DNA of 64,000 bases, from contig CP054180.1 of assembly GCA_015709635.1 (NCBI GenBank), positions 248,001 to 312,000 on the forward strand. The letters run 5' to 3'. The stretch is from Gammaproteobacteria bacterium (GTDB lineage: Bacteria > Pseudomonadota > Gammaproteobacteria > Burkholderiales > Nitrosomonadaceae). Position 1 is the first letter of the stretch. Each line of letters starts with the position of its first letter. Under the pieces are notes generated by a model that worked only from the letters and a program-made list of their open reading frames with translations, searched no databases and was not told the DNA's origin. Positions 17,319-26,265 of the stretch are shown here, piece by piece. Position numbers and translations under genes: made by a program.

Positions 17319-18545
17319 TCAACTGCGGTAACTCGCATTGATCTTGACGTAATCGTAAGAAAAATCGCAGGTCCACACGGTCGTCGATGCGGCACCGCGA
17401 TTGAGCACGACACGGATGGTGATTTCAGACTGGTTCATCACGCGCTGTCCATCCGCTTCTTGATAATGGGCTGCCCGGCCGCCTTTCTCCGCCACCAGCA
17501 CGTCGTCGAGATAAAGCTGAATGGTATCGACATTCAAATCATTGACCCCGGCGTAACCGATGGCCGCGAGAATCCTGCCCAGATTCGGATCGGAGGCGAA
17601 AAACGCGGTTTTGACCAGTGGCGAGTGCGCAATCGCGTATGCCACCTTGGCGCATTCCTCCGCATCCTTGCCCGCTTCGATTTGCACGGTAATGAACTTG
17701 GTCGCGCCTTCGCCATCGCGCACGATCATTTTCGCCAGGTCGGCGGCAACGGCGGTGACGGCTTGCTGTAATTGCGCGAATTCCGCGCTGTCTTGCCGGG
17801 TGATTTCCGCATGCCCGGCTTTTCCCGTCGCCAACACGATGAAAGCGTCGTTGGTTGAGGTATCGCCGTCCACCGTGATACGGTTAAACGAATGATCCGC
17901 CGCGTACCTGACCAGTTCCTGTAACAAAGTTTGACTGATGACCGCATCGGTTGCCACATACCCCAGCATCGTCGCCATGTTCGGGCGGATCATGCCGGAA
18001 CCCTTGGCGATGCCGGTCACCGTGACCGTTTTGCCGCCGATCTGCACTTGCCGCGACGCTGCTTTCGGCACGATGTCCGTCGTCATGATCGCATGCGCGG
18101 CGTTAAACCAGTTATCCGCCTTGCAATTCGCCACCGCAGCGGACAATCCTTGAACAATCTTATCGACCGGCAGCGGTTCCATGATCACACCGGTCGAGAA
18201 CGGCAACACCTGCTGCGTGGCGCAACCCAATAACCGGCTCGCTTCGGCGCAGGTCGCCAGCGCATGCTGAATGCCCGCTTCGCCGGTTCCGGCGTTGGCG
18301 TTGCCGGTGTTGACCACCAATGCGCGGACGGCGGTGTGCGCCAAATGCTGCTTCGCCACGGTCACCGGCGCGGCGCAAAAACGGTTTTGCGTAAACACCC
18401 CGGCTGCTCGCGTGCCCTCATCCAGCGCCATCACTAGCAAATCCTTACGATTAGTCTTTTTGATCCCGGCTTCGGCGATGCCAAGCGCAACACCCGCAAC
18501 GGGCAGCAATTGTTCGGGGGTTAGTGGAGGAATATTGACGGGCAT
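17319..18545 (-). CDS. argJ: Bifunctional glutamate N-acetyltransferase / amino-acid acetyltransferase
   Basis: Transfers the acetyl group of N-acetylornithine to glutamate, recycling it in arginine synthesis; it can also acetylate glutamate from acetyl-CoA. It is 408 aa, the usual length. The autocleavage site is intact in RPNMATMLG (Thr192), which splits the precursor into alpha and beta chains. GNANAGTGEAG and DGEGATKFITV are also family motifs. It is probably first of the operon that continues into the ATPase and the Nudix-ThiE fusion. Confidence 0.97.
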   Translation of the reverse strand: MPVNIPPLTPEQLLPVAGVALGIAEAGIKKTNRKDLLVMALDEGTRAAGVFTQNRFCAAPVTVAKQHLAHTAVRALVVNTGNANAGTGEAGIQHALATCAEASRLLGCATQQVLPFSTGVIMEPLPVDKIVQGLSAAVANCKADNWFNAAHAIMTTDIVPKAASRQVQIGGKTVTVTGIAKGSGMIRPNMATMLGYVATDAVISQTLLQELVRYAADHSFNRITVDGDTSTNDAFIVLATGKAGHAEITRQDSAEFAQLQQAVTAVAADLAKMIVRDGEGATKFITVQIEAGKDAEECAKVAYAIAHSPLVKTAFFASDPNLGRILAAIGYAGVNDLNVDTIQLYLDDVLVAEKGGRAAHYQEADGQRVMNQSEITIRVVLNRGAASTTVWTCDFSYDYVKINASYRS

Positions 18546-18641
18546 AGTGTCATCTTTGCGGTTATTGAAAAGCCGCTATGCTACCGTATCTGCCGTGATG
18601 TTTGCCACAAATTGCGCCATCATTTTCCTCTCAGCACACTG

Positions 18642-18833
18642 GTGAATGATGCCTTGTATCAACTGATGCGTGAGAAACACCTGCCGCAAATAGCGTGTGA
18701 AAATGCGGATTGGTTGCTGCGAGAGATTTGCCTTGAGGATGATATGCCAAAGCTCAATGCAGATTTGGTTTACCTGGCGGTGGATTTGTTTGGCAAACCT
18801 TATACAAAACCGGATTTACTGCAGGCGCCGTAA
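18642..18833 (+). CDS. Small hypothetical protein
   Basis: A short frame of about 63 aa from a GTG at 18642 (73 aa from a TTG at 18612), with coding-like codon use and a charged sequence (LMREKHLPQIACENADWLLREICLEDD). Not recognised. The start is uncertain: the frame stays open for many codons upstream with no ATG, so this could be the 3' remnant of a longer gene. A strong two-way terminator follows at 18873. Confidence 0.4.
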   Translation: MNDALYQLMREKHLPQIACENADWLLREICLEDDMPKLNADLVYLAVDLFGKPYTKPDLLQAP

Positions 18834-18872
18834 AGATCTCAAGGAAAGAAACGATTATTGGGTTTTACCTAT

Positions 18873-18902
18873 AAAAAACCCCGGATTACCGGGGTTTTTT
18901 TA
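18873..18902. terminator. Bidirectional rho-independent terminator
   Basis: A perfect stem AACCCCGG / CCGGGGTT with loop ATTA (18885-18888), flanked by A-run and T-run. It lies between the convergent small gene and cold-shock gene and can serve both. Confidence 0.95.
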
Positions 18903-18921
18903 TTTAAGCTTTACGCTCGAC

Positions 18922-19125
18922 TTACAGCGGCACGATGTTCGATGCCTGTTTGCCTTTAGGGCCTGTGGTAATGTCGAAAGTAACGCGTTGTGCTTCACGC
19001 AATGATTTGAAGCCGCTGCTGTTGATTGCAGAGAAGTGTGCGAACAAATCTTCTCCGCCGTTATCCGGGGTAATAAAGCCAAAACCTTTAGCGTCATTGA
19101 ACCATTTAACTACACCTGTTGCCAT
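18922..19125 (-). CDS. Cold-shock protein (CspA family)
   Basis: A 67-aa single cold-shock domain with both RNA-binding motifs, KGFGFI and DLFAHFSAI. It binds single-stranded nucleic acid and melts mRNA structure in the cold or in stationary phase. AAGGAAA lies 6-8 bases before the ATG. A terminator follows directly. The spacing to the next gene leaves room for a long 5' leader, as is usual in this family, but no cold-shock leader is assigned. Confidence 0.96.
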   Translation of the reverse strand: MATGVVKWFNDAKGFGFITPDNGGEDLFAHFSAINSSGFKSLREAQRVTFDITTGPKGKQASNIVPL

Positions 19126-19543
19126 GTTTATTTCCTTAATAATTTATGAATTTACTTCTTCTACAGTGATCCGTAGTGACCATCGAATATCAAGGAAAAA
19201 GCTCAACTAATAAGCATCACATTTCACAACTTGAATCCAAAAGACTCGTTTAAGATACACGTTTCCCGCAAAAGTTCAAGCGTTTGTTGAAAACATCAGC
19301 ACAGTAACTTAAGAATTCAGAAGAATAGGGCGGTTACGGTGAGTTGACCCGGATTGCTTAACCGGAAGCCGGTTGCACGCTGCAAACCGCGGCAGTTTGC
19401 GTGCTTCAGATTTTGGCGGTTCCGCTTTGTGCCCAATTCCGGTGTTCTTAAATCTTCAGTTCGGGAAATGTTTTTTCCGGCTTGCTGTCTATTTGATTTC
19501 GTTGCATTGTAAACTGCTGATTCACATTGACAAGAAGGATGCC
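19126..19543. promoter_or_regulatory. Divergent control region, cold-shock gene / catalase
   Basis: 418 bases with no gene. It should contain both divergent promoters. An inverted repeat at 19374-19403 (GCACG and CAAAC on the left, GTTTG and CGTGC on the right, 3-nt bulge) lies about 140 bases before the catalase start and may be an operator. GAAGG at 19534-19538 is the catalase ribosome binding site. Confidence 0.45.
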
Positions 19544-21001
19544 ATGAGCGATCAAAAGAAATTGACCACAGCTGCCGGTGCGCCGGTGCCGGACAATCAG
19601 AACACGATGACCGCAGGACCGCGCGGCCCGGCGCTGTTGCAGGATGTGTGGCTGCTCGAGAAGCTGGCGCATTTCGACCGTGAGGTGATTCCAGAGCGGC
19701 GTATGCACGCGAAAGGTTCCGGCGCTTACGGTACGTTCACGGTGACGCACGATATTACGCGCTACACCCGTGCCAGGATTTTTTCGCAGATCGGCAAGAA
19801 AACCGAGTTGTTCGCGCGCTTTACTACGGTTGCCGGTGAGCGTGGCGCGGCGGATGCCGAGCGCGATATTCGCGGTTTCGCGGTCAAGTTTTATACCGAG
19901 GAGGGTAATTGGGATTTGGTCGGCAACAATACGCCGGTGTTTTTTCTGCGTGACCCGTTGAAGTTTCCCGATTTGAACCACGCGGTCAAGCGCGATCCGC
20001 GTACCAATATGCGTAGCGCGAAGAATAACTGGGATTTCTGGACTTCACTGCCGGAAGCGCTGCATCAGATCACCATCGTCATGTCCGACCGCGGCATCCC
20101 GGCGAGTTACCGTACTATGCACGGTTTCGGTTCGCATACGTTCAGCTTCATCAACGCGAACAACGAGCGCAATTGGGTGAAATTCCATTTCAAGAGCCAG
20201 CAAGGCATCAAAAATTTGACCGATGCCGAGGCCGAGGCGATCATCGGTAAGGATCGCGAAAGCCATCAGCGCGATTTGTATGAAGCCATCGAACGCGGCG
20301 AGTTTCCGAAATGGACGCTGTTTGTGCAGATCATGTCGGAAGCCGAAGCGTCCAAAGTGCCGTACAACCCGTTTGACTTGACCAAAGTGTGGCCGCACCG
20401 GGATTTTCCGCCGATCGAGGTGGGCGTGATGGAACTCAATCGCAATCCGGAGAATTTCTTCGCCGAAGTCGAGCAATCGGCGTTCAATCCCGCCAATGTC
20501 GTGCCCGGCATCAGTTTTTCGCCGGATAAAATGCTGCAAGCCCGGTTGTTTTCCTACGGCGATGCGCAACGGTATCGCTTGGGCGTCAATCACCACTTGA
20601 TTCCGGTCAACGCGCCGCGTTGCCCGTTCCACAGCTATCACCGCGATGGCCAGATGCGGGTCGACGGCAATCATGGCGGTACGTTGGGGTATGAGCCTAA
20701 CAGTTACGGTGAATGGCAGGAGCAGCCGGATTTCCGCGAACCGCCGCTGTCGCTCGAAGGCGCGGCCGATCACTGGAATCACCGCGAAGATACCGATTAC
20801 TACTCGCAACCCGGCGCCTTGTTCCGGTTGATGACGCCAGCGCAGCAACAGGTGCTGTTCAGCAATACCGCTCGCTCCATCAGTGCCGCGCCGCGCGATA
20901 TTCAGATCCGCCATATCCGTAATTGCCTGAAAGCCGATCCGGCGTACGGAAAGGGGATCGCCGATGCTTTAGGTATCGTATTAGACGAAGTTTCCGCATA
21001 G
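19544..21001 (+). CDS. Monofunctional haem catalase, small-subunit (clade 3) type
   Basis: Breaks down hydrogen peroxide to water and oxygen. It is 485 aa, typical of small-subunit catalases. It has the distal His in RRMHAKGSGAYG (His55), Asn in VGNNTPVFF (near 128) and the proximal haem-ligand Tyr in RLFSYGDAQRYRLG (near 338). The start at 19544 (MSDQKKLTT) has GAAGG five bases upstream; the longer frame from 19373 lacks such a site. No signal peptide is seen, so it is probably cytoplasmic. It stands alone. Confidence 0.96.
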   Translation: MSDQKKLTTAAGAPVPDNQNTMTAGPRGPALLQDVWLLEKLAHFDREVIPERRMHAKGSGAYGTFTVTHDITRYTRARIFSQIGKKTELFARFTTVAGERGAADAERDIRGFAVKFYTEEGNWDLVGNNTPVFFLRDPLKFPDLNHAVKRDPRTNMRSAKNNWDFWTSLPEALHQITIVMSDRGIPASYRTMHGFGSHTFSFINANNERNWVKFHFKSQQGIKNLTDAEAEAIIGKDRESHQRDLYEAIERGEFPKWTLFVQIMSEAEASKVPYNPFDLTKVWPHRDFPPIEVGVMELNRNPENFFAEVEQSAFNPANVVPGISFSPDKMLQARLFSYGDAQRYRLGVNHHLIPVNAPRCPFHSYHRDGQMRVDGNHGGTLGYEPNSYGEWQEQPDFREPPLSLEGAADHWNHREDTDYYSQPGALFRLMTPAQQQVLFSNTARSISAAPRDIQIRHIRNCLKADPAYGKGIADALGIVLDEVSA

Positions 21002-21242
21002 TGCTGCAAGGTTCCGGTTATCGTCCGGGTGCACGCTTGTTTGGTTTTTCTTGGATTTCAGGTGGATGCACCTGGAACCGGTTTGAAGAACTTATAAATA
21101 AGCGTGTTTTGCTGTTCACACTCTCGATTCAAGAAATGCCCTGAATACCCGATTATCAATCCAGCAATTGCTGCGCACTGAGGAGTACGCGGCAGTCGGG
21201 CTGCTAAACGGATATCAACTTAAATCAATCGTATTAAATTCA

Positions 21243-21944
21243 ATGTCTATGCGCTTAGGAATACTTGAAGACGAACCAACCCAGGTAGCCATTTATGAGC
21301 TGCTGCTTCCGTCGAATCGATATCAATGTGAATTTTTTGGAACCATTGCTTCGTTCCTCGATGCACTGCGGGAGAAGAAATTCGATTTGCTCGTGATCGA
21401 CTGGATACTGCCGGACGGTACCGCTGGGGAAGCACTCAAATGGATTCGCGAAAATCTGGATTGGCATATTCCGATTATTTGCGTCACTTCGCGCAACAGC
21501 GAAGCGGATGTTGTCAATGTCCTGCATATGGGCGCGGATGATTATTTCGTGAAATCTTCCCGGCATTTCGAGCTGCTCGCCAGAATTGAGACGCTGGCGC
21601 GCCGCAGCCGGGAAAAACAACCGGTAATGTTGCAATTCGGTCCCTACAAAATCGATTCGGAAAACCAAGCGATTATCGTTGACGGCAAAAATGCCGGACT
21701 TACCCAGAAAGAATTCGCGCTTGCTAGCTATCTGTTTCAAAATATGAACAAACTGCTATCACGCATTCATTTGCTGGAGAAAATATGGGGACTCTCGGCT
21801 GAGATCGATACGCGTACCGTGGATACGCACATCAGCCGCATCCGCAATAAACTCAATCTCTCGGCGCAAAGCGAGTGGGATATTTTGACAATCTATGGAT
21901 ATGGCTATCGCCTGCAGCATGCCAAAGCTGCAGAACCGGCTTGA
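21243..21944 (+). CDS. OmpR-type response regulator (orphan)
   Basis: A 233-aa two-domain regulator. The receiver domain has an acidic pocket LEDEP, phospho-acceptor Asp53 (VIDWILPDG) and conserved Lys104 (YFVKSS). The C-terminal winged helix (about 130-225) carries LTQKEFALASYLFQN, VDTHISRIRNKL and the ending IYGYGYRL. It should bind DNA when phosphorylated. No histidine kinase is adjacent; the nearest in the window is at 8134. The start is uncertain: ATG codons at 21243 and 21249 both lack a good ribosome binding site. Confidence 0.92.
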   Translation: MSMRLGILEDEPTQVAIYELLLPSNRYQCEFFGTIASFLDALREKKFDLLVIDWILPDGTAGEALKWIRENLDWHIPIICVTSRNSEADVVNVLHMGADDYFVKSSRHFELLARIETLARRSREKQPVMLQFGPYKIDSENQAIIVDGKNAGLTQKEFALASYLFQNMNKLLSRIHLLEKIWGLSAEIDTRTVDTHISRIRNKLNLSAQSEWDILTIYGYGYRLQHAKAAEPA

Positions 21945-22010
21945 TAATTCCCTGTGTGATTTTCAAATCCGGCTTGGATACTTCGCCTATTAAGCTTTTA
22001 TCTCTTTCCA

Positions 22011-22044
22011 ATAAAAAACGGGAGCTAAGACTCCCGTTTTTTAT
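22011..22044. terminator. Bidirectional rho-independent terminator
   Basis: A perfect stem AAAAAACGGGAG / CTCCCGTTTTTT with a 6-nt loop CTAAGA. It sits between the convergent response regulator and PEP-CTERM genes. Confidence 0.93.
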
Positions 22045-22058
22045 TCAGAAAATTTAAA

Positions 22059-22697
22059 TTATGCAATCGATTTTCTACGGCGAGCAGCAAAGCTCAGTAA
22101 CCCGAGGCCGGCCAGCAACATGGCATAGGTTTCAGGTTCCGGAACTGGTGAAACATTAAACTGGACTTCGCTCAAAAACACCCATGCATTATTTCTGTGG
22201 AGTGTCACGGCAAGGTCGTTTCCTGTAAACGATAAACCGCTTGCCACGAAAGAGAAGGGTGCTGAGCCGACAGGATCCGCGATGGGAAAATTCGTGCCAT
22301 TGACATCGACGCTTGACGGCGCACTGACGCCACCAGCACCATTGGAATCGTCAAAATAGAATGTGACTGAAGTGACATTGACCGGAGAGTTCCAATGAAA
22401 GGTAATGGTTGGATTCAGAGTCCATCCGACATAAGGTCCATTGCCGGGGAGGGCTTCAGTGACAAACCAGTTGTCGGTTGCGATAAACCCGTCGGTCAGA
22501 TCACCGCGCCCACCCGATAAGGCTGCGTTATCACAGGTCACGCAACCGGCGCCGTTGTAAGTTTCATCCCAGTAATTATAGCTGCCGGTGTTGCCGTTCA
22601 GCATGTTGTAACTGTCGGGAATGGCCCCGGCATATGCTCCGCCTGCTGCACCGACGAAAGTCAGCGCGATTATATTAGCTACTATTTTCTTTTTCAT
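22059..22697 (-). CDS. PEP-CTERM sorted exported protein
   Basis: A 212-aa protein with a signal peptide (KKIVANIIALTFVGAAGGAYA) and a C-terminal PEP-CTERM tail: VPEPETYAMLLAGLGLL followed by the basic stop ARRRKS. Exosortase should cut at the PEP motif and place it at the surface, usually with exopolysaccharide. The middle part is a beta-rich domain with a CVTC motif near the N-terminus (a possible disulfide) and no known catalytic residues. GGAG lies 7 bases before the ATG. The exosortase itself is not in the window. Confidence 0.9.
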   Translation of the reverse strand: MKKKIVANIIALTFVGAAGGAYAGAIPDSYNMLNGNTGSYNYWDETYNGAGCVTCDNAALSGGRGDLTDGFIATDNWFVTEALPGNGPYVGWTLNPTITFHWNSPVNVTSVTFYFDDSNGAGGVSAPSSVDVNGTNFPIADPVGSAPFSFVASGLSFTGNDLAVTLHRNNAWVFLSEVQFNVSPVPEPETYAMLLAGLGLLSFAARRRKSIA

Positions 22698-23008
22698 TTT
22701 TTATCTCCATGGCATAAAAATAAAGAACACGACTACAAAAACAACTGCTGCAAGTAATTCTTACACTTTAACAATTTATATCATACTATTTTTATTTATT
22801 GGAATTTTTACTGCCGCAATGTAAAACAATCACTTTCTTGAGTATATAGGCGTTATTTCCTCTTTTTTTAGTATAGATATACTAGAAATAGAGTCGATCC
22901 GTTCTGCTATGCTTATACGCTCAATTGTGCATTGATGACCGGGTAGATGGAGTGGAAGGATGATTATTTTTGCCCGGATGTGAGTGGATACAAAAAAGGG
23001 AGTTTGAT
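22698..23008. promoter_or_regulatory. Divergent promoter region, PEP-CTERM / DUF5658
   Basis: 311 AT-rich bases without a gene. A 7-bp inverted repeat TAGTATA-GA-TATACTA lies at 22869-22884 and is a candidate operator. GGGAG at 22998-23002 is the ribosome binding site of the next gene. Confidence 0.4.
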
Positions 23009-23482
23009 ATGGCTGATGTAATTGCGATTGCAGATACCAGAAAACAAGACCGCCGTCAGGATATACCGTTTTTTTGCGCTTATCACTTGGGAATCAAGAC
23101 GGGCAGGCGGATCGGCGAGCGCCGGATAACGGCGAGCCGGAAACCGGGATACGTAGATCACTATGCGGGAAACTTGGTGTTCTGCGTTGTTGCGATTTTA
23201 TTTTTGAGTGCGTGCGATGCTTACTTGACGCTTAACATTCTCGTTAAAGGCGGCGAGGAGCTTAATTGGTTTATGGCGGTGCTGATTGAAGAAAGCGCAG
23301 GAAAATTTGTTGCTTGCAAACTCGCGCTGACTTCCATGGCGCTTATTTTGCTGGCTATTCACCACAATGTCCGGCTGACCGGAAAAATCCGCGTCAGACA
23401 TCTCAAGTATATGGTGCTGGCCGGTTATAGCACGTTGATCGGATATGAACTGTATCTGCTGGAATGGGCTGTTACGCTTTGA
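23009..23482 (+). CDS. DUF5658 family membrane protein
   Basis: A 157-aa protein. A hydrophilic N-terminal half (residues 1-55, several basic residues) precedes three likely transmembrane helices: LVFCVVAILFLSACDAYLTL, FVACKLALTSMALILLAI and MVLAGYSTLIGYELYLLEW. The pattern matches DUF5658, whose function is unknown. The ATG at 23009 has GGGAG six bases upstream. It converges on the type I secretion operon across 31 bases. Confidence 0.75.
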   Translation: MADVIAIADTRKQDRRQDIPFFCAYHLGIKTGRRIGERRITASRKPGYVDHYAGNLVFCVVAILFLSACDAYLTLNILVKGGEELNWFMAVLIEESAGKFVACKLALTSMALILLAIHHNVRLTGKIRVRHLKYMVLAGYSTLIGYELYLLEWAVTL

Positions 23483-23513
23483 TCTGAGAATGACAGTACC
23501 GTATTCCAAAGGG

Positions 23514-24848
23514 TCAATGAAAATTCGCTTTAAAATAGCTGGCTATATTTCTTAAATCATCCAATACCAACGTGCCTGCGGCCAGTTGCAGGCGCAGATA
23601 GGCCAGCAGATAATCGTATCGCGCCTGAGAAAGATCACGTTGCGCGGTATACAGTTGTTGCTGGGCATCCAGAAGGTTCAAGTTGATGCGTATGCCGCCG
23701 CGGATGCTTTTTTGTGTCGCATCAACGAGCAGTTCGGCTGATTTGACAGCCAGCTCTAGCGAGTCAATTTTTTTGACACCGCTTTTCAGCAGATTGTATT
23801 GTTTTTTCAACTCGACGAGCACTTTGTCGGTCATTGCGTCGAGATCCGCTTCCGCCCGCGCGTGATTGGCTTTGGCTTGAGCCGTGAGTGCATTCACACG
23901 GCCGCCCGCGTATAAAGGAAAATTGACTTCAACACCAATAGTGGCAAGCTCCGCATCTTGATTGCGTGTGACAAAAGATCCACGGTTATTTTTTGATAGA
24001 CTGGCGACCAAATCAACGCGCGGGGCATGACCAGCAAAATTCTTTCTGATTTCTTCCTTGCCGGATGTCACGGTGTGGCGTTGCGTCACGATCTCGGCAT
24101 TACGCTCCAAAGCCATGGCGTGCCATTCGTCATAATCCTGCAACTGGATGGCGCGGGAATTGAAAGCATCGGACAATCGGTCCAATTGGGTTACTTTTTG
24201 TCCCACGATCGCTCCGAGTATAAGTTGGGCGGATTCCAGTTCATCTCTTGCTTCAATGGCTTGAGCCTGTGCAATCGCGTGTTTCGATTGTGTTTCCAGA
24301 ACATCGGTGGTGGTGCCTTCGCCTTTTATCAACATACGTTCATTGACACGCTTGAGTTCTTCGAGAGAATTCAGTTGCGCTTCGGCGATTTTGACGTGAT
24401 CCTGTGCAAGCAGTGTTTCCACATAAGCTTCCACTAACCGCACGACAAGCTGTTGACTGCGACCGGTAAATTTTGCCCGACTCGAATCAGCTTGTGCTTT
24501 GCCCATCCGGTAACTGGCCACGGCTTCTAAATTGATCAAAGGTTGGCGTAGCGTTAACGAGCTGACCTGACTGTCGAAATTGCCTGAACTGGAAGTATTA
24601 TTTTGATTGTTTGTTATAGTACCTGTGCTTCTGCTTTGTGTATGCGTAATTGCGAGATTGGGTAGCAAACTCGCCAAACCAATCGCTTCCATTTGTTGTC
24701 CCGCTTCATTTTCATAGTAAGCAGAGCGATAAATCGGATCATGGCTGAGTGCAGCTTCATAGGCATCCAGTAAACTCATTGCCTGAATAGGGCTTAATGA
24801 ACTGAACAAAAGCCAAACTGAAAATGAGATTTTAGGAATATCCATCAT
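23514..24848 (-). CDS. TolC-family outer-membrane channel of a type I secretion system
   Basis: A 444-aa protein with signal peptide (ISFSVWLLFSSLSPIQA). Two OEP repeats of long helices form the tunnel (LLDAYEAALSHDPIYRSAYYE at the start; LDAQQQLYTAQRDLSQARYDYLLAYLRL near the end). Three such chains form the outer-membrane duct. It is the last gene of the prtD-hlyD-tolC-like operon, 5 bases after the adaptor gene. Two adjacent ATG codons (24848, 24845) are possible starts. The likely cargo is the S-layer-like protein at 45388. Confidence 0.93.
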   Translation of the reverse strand: MMDIPKISFSVWLLFSSLSPIQAMSLLDAYEAALSHDPIYRSAYYENEAGQQMEAIGLASLLPNLAITHTQSRSTGTITNNQNNTSSSGNFDSQVSSLTLRQPLINLEAVASYRMGKAQADSSRAKFTGRSQQLVVRLVEAYVETLLAQDHVKIAEAQLNSLEELKRVNERMLIKGEGTTTDVLETQSKHAIAQAQAIEARDELESAQLILGAIVGQKVTQLDRLSDAFNSRAIQLQDYDEWHAMALERNAEIVTQRHTVTSGKEEIRKNFAGHAPRVDLVASLSKNNRGSFVTRNQDAELATIGVEVNFPLYAGGRVNALTAQAKANHARAEADLDAMTDKVLVELKKQYNLLKSGVKKIDSLELAVKSAELLVDATQKSIRGGIRINLNLLDAQQQLYTAQRDLSQARYDYLLAYLRLQLAAGTLVLDDLRNIASYFKANFH

Positions 24849-24853
24849 TATCG

Positions 24854-26206
24854 CTATTCTTCGCTCAGAGCTGAATGCACACGATCCAGTATCGGTTTGA
24901 AAAGATAACTCAGCAACGAGCGTTCCCCCGTTTTGATAAATATTTCTACCGGCATACCCGCGCGTATCTGTTCTTCGGCGAGTTTTTTCATGCCTTCCGG
25001 CGTTACGGCAGCCTTCATATTGTAATATGGCAGCCCGCTTCGCTCGTCCATCAGACGGTCTGCCGATACCCGGGTGACAATGCCTGGAATATTGGGTGTT
25101 TTCTTTTGATTCAGGGCGGAGAAAATGAGATCGACCGGCAAATCGACATGCACCTTGTCGATCAAATGAACCGGTACTTGCCCGGTAACGACCAGGATAT
25201 CGTCGCTTGGCACGATATCCATCAATTTGAATCCCGGGCTGATAACGCCGCCTTCGGTGAACACATTCATGCCGACCACGATACCGTCCACAGGCGCTTT
25301 AACCTCGATGTTGGCCAACTCGAAATCTTGCCCGTTCAGGCGACTGCGCAAGGAGTCAACTTCCCGCTTCGTTTCGGTTAGCTGCTGTCCTACCTCCTTT
25401 TGATATTCCTGTTGACGGTAAACGCGCCGTTGCTCCTGTTCGGCAATTTGCCGTTGAATCCGGCCGATGTTTCCGGTTTCGGAAGAAATATCTCCGGTCA
25501 ATTGGGTATATGTGCGCTCCAGTTCCAGCACGCGATTGCGGGGTACAAAACCGTCGTGCGCCAGGTCACGCATATTGACGAGCTGCTCTTCCAGGAACTT
25601 CAATTGCATGTTTTTACTGGATTTGGATGCTTCCAGTCCGCGCAACTGCATTTTTAAACCGGCAATATTCTCGTCCAGAGCGCCGATCTCGTGTTGCAGA
25701 GCCAATCTGCGCGATGTAAAAAGCTGAGTCTGTGTGATGATATTGTTGGCGACGCGCGGGTCATTTTGTGCTGCCAGTAAATCTTGCGGGAACGTGATTT
25801 TATCCGCGCCATCGCGTTCCGCCAATAAGCGCGCTTCCATGGTCAGGGCGGTATAGAGTTGACTGCGGGTGATCTCAGCTTGCGCCTTGACTTGGGTATC
25901 GTTCATCCGTACCAGCACTTGACCGACTGTTACATGATCACCTTCCTTGACCAGAATGCTGTCGATAATTCCGCCGATTTGATGCTGAACAGCCTGCAAA
26001 TGACTGGCGACAGTGACGGTGCCTGGAACCGGTACGCCTTTTTCCAGCGGCGCGAAAGCCGCCCACAGAATGAATCCGCCGAAACCCGCCAGCACGATCC
26101 ACCAGCCCAACCGGGTATGCAGCGTTTCGTCTGTCTCCACATGATGCGTTGAATCCGTTGGAACATTGGCAATAACGGTCTTTTTTTCTTCAGCTGCGGG
26201 CTTCAT
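24854..26206 (-). CDS. HlyD-family periplasmic adaptor of a type I secretion system
   Basis: A 450-aa membrane-fusion protein. One transmembrane helix (LGWWIVLAGFGGFILWAAFAP, about 30-50) anchors it in the inner membrane. A split lipoyl domain (VQHQIGGIIDSILVKEGDHV early; ANIEVKAPVDGIVVGMNV late) brackets a long coiled-coil hairpin (about 120-280). It links the ABC ATPase to the TolC channel. It lies 59 bases after the ABC gene and 5 before the channel gene. Confidence 0.94.
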   Translation of the reverse strand: MKPAAEEKKTVIANVPTDSTHHVETDETLHTRLGWWIVLAGFGGFILWAAFAPLEKGVPVPGTVTVASHLQAVQHQIGGIIDSILVKEGDHVTVGQVLVRMNDTQVKAQAEITRSQLYTALTMEARLLAERDGADKITFPQDLLAAQNDPRVANNIITQTQLFTSRRLALQHEIGALDENIAGLKMQLRGLEASKSSKNMQLKFLEEQLVNMRDLAHDGFVPRNRVLELERTYTQLTGDISSETGNIGRIQRQIAEQEQRRVYRQQEYQKEVGQQLTETKREVDSLRSRLNGQDFELANIEVKAPVDGIVVGMNVFTEGGVISPGFKLMDIVPSDDILVVTGQVPVHLIDKVHVDLPVDLIFSALNQKKTPNIPGIVTRVSADRLMDERSGLPYYNMKAAVTPEGMKKLAEEQIRAGMPVEIFIKTGERSLLSYLFKPILDRVHSALSEE

Positions 26207-26265
26207 TATTTTTTCTGTCCGGTATCAATGTTTCTAAATGTGCGATGGAAAAGCGCGGCAAAGAA

